Shown: positions 56,232-64,000 of the stretch, in pieces
How the letters are laid out: the number at the start of each line of letters is the position of its first letter
Position numbering within the stretch: position 1 is the first letter of the stretch
DNA from: Wallemia ichthyophaga EXF-994
Lineage: Eukaryota > Basidiomycota > Wallemiomycetes > Wallemiales > Wallemiaceae
Direction of reading: 5' to 3'
DNA length: 64,000 bases
NCBI RefSeq assembly: GCF_000400465.1
Contig: NW_008806295.1
Location: 62,001 to 126,000, forward strand
Made by a program: the position numbers and the translations under genes
The notes under the pieces: model-generated
Told to the model about the DNA's origin: nothing
Databases searched by the model: none
Seen by the model: the letters and a program-made list of their open reading frames with translations, nothing else

Positions 56232-57490
56232 CTACACCCTTCCTCGGAACATGAGAGCAGGGATAGAGGTTGGTGGATGGATGCCGACTTCAGATATCAC
56301 ACCATCGATAAACTTAGCGGGTGTGACATCATACAACAGCGACTCTTCTCTCACGTTTGGACCGAGACCTTGGATATCCAACTTGAAAGCCTCCGGAGCG
56401 AGCTCATTGGTGGTGATAGAATCGAGCATGACCCTGTCGACAAATTTGTAGGATTCAGCGAGTGTGTACACAGGAACATTATGTAATTTAGACAGCAGCG
56501 CAACTGAAGCGTTACCAGCGCGAGAGTAGAGTGAACCATTTGCGAGTATGGCGTGTGCACCGAGGAGAGCGAATGAGATGTTAGGGAGTAAAGACTGCAG
56601 GGCTGTCAAGTGAGAGTAAGTGCAATCAATACCTGCTTCTGTTAAGGTGGACAGTAGATTTTTGCCTTCGTTGAGGGGCTTGGCGTCGAGAAGAGTAACA
56701 GAAAACAGTTTACCAGCTTTTTTAGCTTCTATCAAGGTCTTTTCAATGATAGAAGAACGGGCATAGACGAGGATGTTGGAGTGAGTGGTTGAAGAAAGTT
56801 TTGTGAGCGTGTTCTTGATAATTTCGTCGCCAGCGAGGGTTATTCTGTCTCTGACGTAGTAGTCTATGAGCATACAGAGGTGGTTACGTGCCTTGAAAGT
56901 GTTTGTTAGGATGACGCGCCGGATAATACGCCTAAAACACGCGCACTCACGTCATTGTCATCCATATCGGGATCAATGTTAGCAATCTGAAGCTTGAGCC
57001 ATCTGATAGCACTTCCGTTCGAAATGGATTTTGGCCTGCAGCTCTCGAGGTGGGTGATCTGGGGTGAGATCACCGATAGCAGATTCCTAGAGAGCGTGGT
57101 GCCGGGAGGAGTATTGTAGGAGCCAATAACGAGTTTGAGTGCGCTCATAAGAGCCAAAGTGCGAGCATTAGCGCCTACGATAGAGAAGTTTGAAAGAAGA
57201 GCGCCTAATCTGGATATTTGGGGGTGCACATGCTCAGGCTTGACGGAAGGGATCGGGGCTTTGTGAAGGTGCTTAAGAGGGCTGTCCAAGGTATTCTGAA
57301 GGGCTTGAGAATGGCTCAAGACGCTACCTGAGTCGCTTCTAGCGCTGGATTGGGCTGGGTGTTGGGAAGGCTGAGAAGGCTGAAAAGGCTGTGCCATATG
57401 CTCAGGCTTCTCACCGCCACCTCTAGCCTCCACTTTCTGCTTCCTCCTCTCAGATTTTTGATTTATTTTCTTTTGTTTATCTTCAGGCAT
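56232..57490 (-). CDS. GCD2: Translation initiation factor eIF2B delta subunit
   Basis: Gcd2 is a regulatory subunit of eIF2B that senses phosphorylated eIF2. Exons 57490-56951 and 56891-56232 with a 59-nt intron; 399 residues, shorter than most, mainly in the N-terminal arm. The basic Lys/Arg/Gln-rich N-terminus (DKQKKINQKSERRKQKVEARG) is typical. The Rossmann-like C-terminal domain holds LIDYYVRDRI, ILVYARSSIIEKTL, ALLGAHAILANGSLYSRAGNA and SYKFVDRVMLDSITTNEL. It lies 2 kb from GCN2, whose kinase product eIF2(alphaP) inhibits eIF2B. Confidence 0.93.
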
Positions 57491-57703
57491 TTTTGAAGCG
57501 TACGTCTTGAGAAACAACCAAGTGAGTCAACGAATTGGGATCAAAATTGGAATGATGAAATTTCAAATACACAAACGTAGCCAGTCCAAATACCAATTGG
57601 ATTAGACTTCTTGACTGTTTTAGCTCAAGTTTTCTTCAACGGCTTTGACGGCTATATAGTCATAGTTACTCTGACCCAATGTGATCCCAGCCAGTATTCC
57701 TCT

Positions 57704-59263
57704 CTAAACATCCTCCACAGTCACCCTATCCACCCCTATAGGCATTCCTGTCTCGCTATGTACCAAAACCCATTTGTACTTGTTCATGAATCCTCCTTTC
57801 TCCAGTCTCTGATCATACTTGAGTGCCCTCCCCCATTCTATCCTCTGAACCCTTGAGTTGCCCATTGTACACGCATGCGCTATTGCTGCACTTGCTTTGT
57901 CATACCGCCCTATTGACCTCATGTCCCACTCTCTCCACGTGTCCGTATTTGGCAGTGCTAGCGGTGAAGGATCCCCATATAGCTCGTCCAAGTTGAGGTG
58001 TATGCACACTCTTTCCAAGAAAGGCATCTTGCTTAGCATCTTTATCACAGTGTCTGGCCAGTACCTCATTGGAACCTCCTCTGCCTCTCCAAACACCAAT
58101 GCTAAGTCTAGCTCCTTGATTGTTGGTATCGAATAACACAGTCTTTCGAGGCTGTCGTCCTCCGTAACTAAAATTGTCAACTTGAGTCGTTCTAGCTGCT
58201 TATCCCGCAAATCTATCAACGCAAACGCCAACTCATCCGGCTCCATCAATCCTTCAAACTCTACCTCCTTCAGTTGCCTCGACACGCGCAATATCTGATC
58301 CGATGTCGATGGCGGTCTCCCTGCGAATTTGAGACACTCCAATTGTCCAAACATATCGTCTTTCTCGGTTCTGCTCACCCTATATGACCTCTCGACTCCT
58401 GACAACGACAATGTTTTTAATTGCTTCAATGTCTTGAACATGTCTGTGTACGCTACCTCAATATCCCCATCGATGGCCTCGCTTGGCAGAGGCAGCGGTC
58501 CTATTGCGAGATTTTCCAATGTGCTATCAAACTGTGAAATAAACCTGAACAGATCCACAAACTCTGTCTTATCCGGTGGTGCAAGTGGAATTGGATCACC
58601 GTCTTGATCTGTACCATCTCCCTTGAAATTGTTGGTGTTAGTGAGAGTTACACAGATCAGGTTTACCCTGCTTACGTATGTTGCATCACGCGGGTACCAT
58701 TCTACTGTAAACTTATTCAATTTCGGTTTACTGAGGTGTTTTCTTTGCAAACCAAGCGTCAAAGTATCGTAGAAAATAAGATCAAGTGACGTGAGTGTCG
58801 TAATGCCTCCAAGGCTCTCTCCTATTGAATCAAACATTGGCTGATCCCATGCCAGTGAGACGTGGTCCAACCAAGACAATTGACGGATTCCGCGAGCGAC
58901 TTCGAGTGCAACTAAGGGGCCTGTTTGAGAATGTCATAACCACTATTATCTATATAGCTCACGCGATGCTGGCTTGTATAGACATATCCGCAGATCAATA
59001 TCGAGTCTACGTATGCTGTCATGGCCAATTGAGTCGGTTTTACATCTAGAAGGCATTGCTCACTGATTAAAACTGGTCGGATCACATCGCAGCGCTTTCA
59101 AATTGCTCAAGTCGTGTCCCCGTATCGTCATGCTCCGCGATAACAGTCTACGCAGCACGCGCTCGAAGCGCTTGCAAGTGAGCGAGAAATGCAATTTATC
59201 TTCAAAATCAAGATAATTGGCTATTTGAAGCACCTCTTTATCCTTTATCGTTGACGTATTCAT
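57704..59263 (-). CDS. F-box/leucine-rich protein
   Basis: A probable substrate adaptor for SCF ubiquitin ligases. The start (MNTSTIKDKEVLQIANYLD) and LHFSLTCKRFERVLRRLL form an F-box. Two introns (59016-59063, 48 nt; 58921-58962, 42 nt) bracket a 53-nt exon encoding IRRLDIDLRICLYKPAS. The third exon encodes leucine-rich units (TTLTSLDLIFYDTLTLGL, QLKTLSLSGVERS, TIKELDLALVFG, FLERVCIHLNLDELYG). 489 residues. No specific target can be named. Confidence 0.75.
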
Positions 59264-59334
59264 CGTGGTCCTTTTAGAAGATAAGACTTGAAAATTATCA
59301 AGAATGTCTTTCATTCCCGCGCATTCTTGGTAGC

Positions 59335-59355
59335 AATAATAATAATAATAATAAT
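59335..59355. repeat. AAT microsatellite
   Basis: Seven perfect AAT units lie between the F-box gene start and the GCN2 stop. Confidence 0.9.
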
Positions 59356-59385
59356 AAAACGTTTTCTTTCTTATAATACACACTC

Positions 59386-62300
59386 TCAAATCAAAGCTAT
59401 CCTGTTGTCTTTTATATTGAATATCAGCCAAGCCGACGTTTGGGTTTTCTGGTCGCGCACCCGCTCTCTTATCAGATGAAGGTAAGAGGATATGTGGGGT
59501 GAGCCAGCACCTAGAACCTGTTTAAACTTGTCGTCATCGCGTATCCAGTCGCTGTTCATTGCCATTCTATCAAAGACAACTGCTGGTACATCGACAGCCA
59601 GCATCGCCTTACTAGCATTTTCAAATTCTTGTAATGCACTCTCAGCTGTTTTGTGTTGCGTTTCGTGTTTTGCGTTAACATTGTAATTATAAATTGAGTA
59701 TCAAACTCACCTCTGTCACTCATTAGGGCCCGATTCCGCTTGTTAATCTTGTTCTTATTGTCGTCCTTTTTAAATGACCACGCTATCTCACTTGGCATGG
59801 CAAGATGAATATCAACACCAGGTGTATCTTTGTCATGTGTCCTCGATATTTCGTCCTGTGATTGGCGCAGCTTCCTCGATAGAAAATCAACGATATCATG
59901 TCGATCGACTGTGAAGAGTTAAGCTCAGTTATTAAAAAACACCTATAACCAACCACACACCTTCCTCCTCTGATTTTTTAGACAGCGTATTGCGCACCTT
60001 CAATACTGTACTGTTCGCCTTGAGCAGCACGAGATAGGTGATTCCCTCGCCTCTGCACCTTTCCATCAACATATCAGGACTTTGATATGTATGCGATCCG
60101 TCGTACATCTGTAGACATTAGCAAACCAACACCAAATCCCAAAATGACTTACCACGTCAGCTGAAATACCAGCATCCCATAATAGCGCAGCTACATCCAT
60201 CCTCTCGCTCATCATGCCCTGGTATGTATTACCAAAACTTCCAACATAAACATCACACCGACGAGGCATGTGGTTTTTCTGTCCAGGCGACATTTTCGAA
60301 TTGGGCTTCTTATTACTGGAATCCATCACACAACTAGCCAAGACATCTACATTAATGCGCAGGTTAACCATGAACGGAAGTGTTCTTGTAGTGTGGGACA
60401 GCTTTTTCAGAAGATTATCAGATCGCCCGCCGATTGCCATCGCTTCTCGACGTCCTTTAGCGACCCTCCTGCTCACATCAAGCATCAATCCAGATGCATA
60501 GTCGTCATACGAGTCATTCAATAACGTCGTCGTATCAAATACTATATTCCGGCGGCTGTGGTGGCGAGAGAAGAACTCAAATGTACTGTCTAGATCGCCT
60601 AACGTCTCTTTCAATTCATCTTTGTGATGCGGGAGTGCTTTCATCATCTCTGTAAGCATTGTTTTATGGTCTTTACCTCTGATCAGGAGATGCTCGAGCT
60701 CTTCTAGCCGCGCAACACTCTTGGTGTTGTCTATCTGCGCCGTAAGCTGGCTGCGTACATGTGGCATGCCCACTCCCTTTCCGAGCTGGTCGAATATTCC
60801 CAGTACTGCCGCACGTTTCTTGGTTGGGAAGAGTGAGAGGATGATTTCGACAATGACTGAGTGATTGATCCTGATCTCCCAATTTGAAGATATTACTGAT
60901 GGATGCTCTAATACCTTGTCAATTACTGACATTATCTCTCCCTCCATTGCCTTGGTAGTCGTTGGAGACACTATATCAAAATTGGCCTCCGATTCTTGAA
61001 TTGGTTGGCCACCCGCTACATTACGCTTAAAGCGGCCTCCCATCCAGAACCGTTTGGTGCGTGTAATGTTCTGCTTCAATATTATTCTGGTAAATCCTAC
61101 CAGACCATTGTAAGGTAGATGCACAACACAACCAGTGCTGTCGAGCAAGCTGACTACTTCTTTGTCTTTGATACCTTCACTTTCATCCGGCTTGGGAGAT
61201 AGGAGAGGCGAAGCGAGAGGCACTGCACCGTGTAGCTTGAATACCCAGTCTAGATGCTCCTGCACTAGGCGTATAATTGCATCAGGAGAAAGCGATCCTC
61301 CGCCAGTATCGTAGGTGTGGTATTGCAGTGCGTTGGGTGAGTTGTTAAATAGCCTTGAAACTAGTTTCTGGTATCGCGGTTGGTCGGGATGGAGAACTCG
61401 CAAAGCTTCTTCAAAGTACTCCTCTTCCATTGTCTCAGGTAGTAGACTTGAATGGAGCACCTCAGCGGCCGATGGCCGTTCACTTTGGTCGTGCTTGAGC
61501 ATCCACTCTATCAGTCTCTTTTCATCTACTAAAGTATCTGGAAATGTTGATGGAAACACCGGCTTTGGCTGTCTCATTTGATGCAGTACTTGGACTCTCT
61601 CCATACCCGTCCTGAACTTGTTGCACATTTCAAAAAAGATTATCTTGGGTGGGTTGTTAGACGACCAACAATAGATAGCTCACTTACGCCTAATGAGAAG
61701 ATGTCTACTTTCTCAGTATATCTTCCACTGCTATTTGCAATTTCCGGCGCAATATAAAGACTCGTACCAACAGCTGATGTAGTATCACTCGACTCATTGA
61801 CTAGCGCCCTATCAAATATCATGCTATTGTTAGAATCGTTCACTCCAAGTGTAGCAAGACCGAAATCACCAATCTTGACATCACCTTGTGCGTCGATGAA
61901 AATGTTGCTCGGTTTCAAGTCGCGATGTACGATGCCAAGAGTATTGATATAAGCCAGTCCGTCTAGTACTTGTCTGAAGATTTTCCAGCGTTCTTCTGTG
62001 CTTAACCCTTCTTCAAGCGACTCTGATAGAGTCAATTTCTCGCAGTACTGCATCTGTATGTACAAAATGCGCGAGTGAGATGTCAAGTTTTTCTTGTTTT
62101 GGTCTTGAGAGCTACGGCTACTCAAGCTACTGCTATCGCTACTAACTTCACTTTCATTCTCGTTCTCGCTCTCATCCTCATCGTCGTTCTCGCTATCCTC
62201 CTCATCACCCCCTTCGAAGAATATACCATCGTCTCTGCTTGCCGTCTTTGCAACACTGAGCGAATCATCAAACTTGGGATTGAGAAGTTTGTGCATAGAG

Positions 62301-64000
62301 AAGCTATAGCTGTCAGCAGTGCCCTTCTTTGTATTGGTCGCTTCACTCGTATTACTGAACGGCTGTGCTGCTGTTTGCGCTGCTTCCTCTATCCAGCATC
62401 CAAAATATCTAACCACAAATCTACTATTCAGCCTACTCAATGACAAAACCTCTCTGAAAAGCTTACTATCCGTATTAGGCTTGAGTCTGACTTTTTTTAT
62501 GGCATAAAACAAGCCATCTAGTCTGTTACGCGCTTTTACTACTTCTCCGAAGCCACCTTTTCCTAAATGCTCGACTTCTTCAAAGTCACTTCGGAATCTG
62601 CTGCTGTTGGAATGTTGACTCGTTGACTGCCAAAATGGATCGATGGGAGGTGGGGCGACAGACGCGGATGGTGTTAGAGGTGGTCTAGGTGTGGATGTTT
62701 TGCGAGCAGTGATTGATGTCGGTCTGGTTGTTGCCACACTGCAGGAGTTTTCTGAGGCGCTGTTTATCCTGTCTAGTATTTGAATTGCTGATCCGCGCTG
62801 CGAAGGTTTGGCTTCGAGCATGTAAGAAAGTATGTTGAGTGTCTGCTGTGGTATATCACCTGACTTATCCAATAATACTCCTGGTGATGGATAAGATGTC
62901 GCATCTAATCCAAACACCATGCTGATGAAACACACTCCTGCATCCCAAACATCTCTTTTTCTTGTAAATGATGAAGCTTCAAGACTTTCAGGTGCTTGCC
63001 AGGCTTCGTTTATAAATGTCTCGGATATTTTACGTTCGTTGATTGGATTCGAGCGGTGGAGATTGGAGATAGTTTTGGCGTATGATGGCTTGACAATTTT
63101 CAATATGCGACCTGGAGAGATGAGAATGTTTGAAGGGTTTACATCCATGTGCACTACGTCCAACTTATGCAACTCTTGTAAACCAGTGAGTAGTTGGACT
63201 AGATAGTTGGTAGCTAGATCTATACGGAGATTATCGCACGCGTGTAAAAGATCTTTTAGTGTATTCATACCACTGCTCCTTGAGTGCAAAATAAGCAACT
63301 CCCATATAACGCTTCCGTTGGATTGAGGATGAGGGCGCAATTTCGAAGCATAAATTCGTTCAACATTCTCACAATCTATTTTCGACATTACTTCTAGGGT
63401 GCGTGCAGTTTCCTGTAACTTCTTTTTACCTGCGCTCTTATCGTAGTATTCCGAATTGATGATGTACACTTGAAGTTCAAGGAGGTCGTCGGTCTTTGCG
63501 ACAGAGCAAAGATATGTCGAGCTAAGACCGTCAGAAGAGATGAGATTTCCGACATGAACAGTGAAATCGCCATCAAAGTTCTCTGTCCAGATATCGTGTC
63601 TTCTGTACTGCCTTTGGCGAGATATTTGGGTGTTCTGTTTCTCATTCTCAGAACGAATTTGTTCCTGTTTGCGCTTAATATCAGATTCGATTCGTTGTGC
63701 CAATTCATCAGCCTCGAGAGACTCTTTATGGCGTTTCTTTGCTTCGAAAGACTCCTCGCGCTGCATTTTTTCAGCTTGAACGGCGCTGAGACGCTCTTGC
63801 ATTTTAGTAGCCAAACTGGAGTTACCGATAATAGTGTGATTAGTAGAAATGTACTCCTGAACGAATATAGCGAGATCATAGAGCATAGGCTCGCCAAGAA
63901 GAGAATGCTTGGATTTATCAAGCAACTCCTGCGCTAGCTGATTACGCTGGTCTACTGAAAGACCTTTGGTGTTGCGAATTGAAAGCTGTGGGGGAACGTT
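59386..64000 (-). CDS. GCN2: eIF2-alpha kinase Gcn2 (5' end beyond window)
   Basis: Gcn2 phosphorylates eIF2-alpha when uncharged tRNA accumulates. Exons in the window: 64000-61688, 61643-60153, 60108-59961, 59908-59711 and 59645-59386; introns 44, 44, 52 and 65 nt. The N-terminal RWD part lies outside; the end of it and its charged linker are visible. A pseudokinase domain (VVHMDVNPSNILI) precedes the true kinase (GKGGFGEVVKARN, YAIKKVRL, IVHRDLKPSNIFID, IGDFGLA) with a long acidic insert typical of Gcn2. The HisRS-like domain (SLSPDAIIRLVQEHLDWVFK) and the C-terminal ribosome-binding/dimerisation domain follow. All kinase catalytic residues seen are intact. Confidence 0.95.

Overview
The window is nuclear DNA from a compact fungal genome, most likely a basidiomycete yeast-like or filamentous species with very short introns. 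Nearly every gene I could splice uses GT-AG introns of 40-67 nt, spacing between genes is often tens of bases, and the gene set (DASH subunit, GPI18, Duo1, siderophore acetyltransferase, THI5, CTI6, FLX1) is fungal. Wallemiomycetes would fit this style, but that is an inference from compactness, not proof. About 40 protein genes and one tRNA are recognisable; the genes at both ends run off the window. Exon limits given below are my own splicing by reading frame and family conservation.

Layout. 1-1.9 kb: 3' truncated gene for a secreted protein made of many Kex2-type (KR-ended) repeats, then a gene-free kilobase. 2.9-13.3 kb: ICP55 peptidase, siderophore acetyltransferase with a GATA-rich promoter, a Ca2+-regulated mitochondrial carrier, TAF4, a Met/Gly-rich protein, a divergent class III alcohol dehydrogenase copy, a secreted anchored protein and Duo1. 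13.7-25.2 kb: SNU13, SEC22, MPO1, MED10, an unknown GC-rich gene, GPI18, TAD2, a coilin-like protein, a small SH3 protein, a free-standing Nup96/Nup145C and an XPG-family nuclease, several arranged head to head with start codons only 15-30 bp apart. 25.3-33 kb: PDB1, the canonical glutathione-dependent formaldehyde dehydrogenase, THI5 with a TPP riboswitch inside an unusually long coding-region intron, an UNC-93-like transporter and FLX1. 33-43 kb: a PPR-like protein, an MFS transporter, a small myristoylated protein with a p97/Cdc48-binding motif, CTI6, an amino-acid permease, tRNA-His and a gene-poor kilobase. 43.4-64 kb: an IRC20/SHPRH-like RING helicase, a very long kinesin-7, a methyltransferase, two proteins of unknown function, eIF2B-delta (GCD2), an F-box protein and the 3' part of GCN2.

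How they work together. Most are unlinked housekeeping functions, but three links stand out. GCN2 and GCD2 (eIF2B-delta) lie 2 kb apart and act on the same eIF2 step. Two class III ADH paralogues lie 15 kb apart; one keeps the glutathione-site residues and the other has lost two of them. THI5 carries its own thiamine pyrophosphate sensor. The strongest novelty candidates are the Kex2-repeat secreted peptide precursor at the left edge and the riboswitch intron in THI5.
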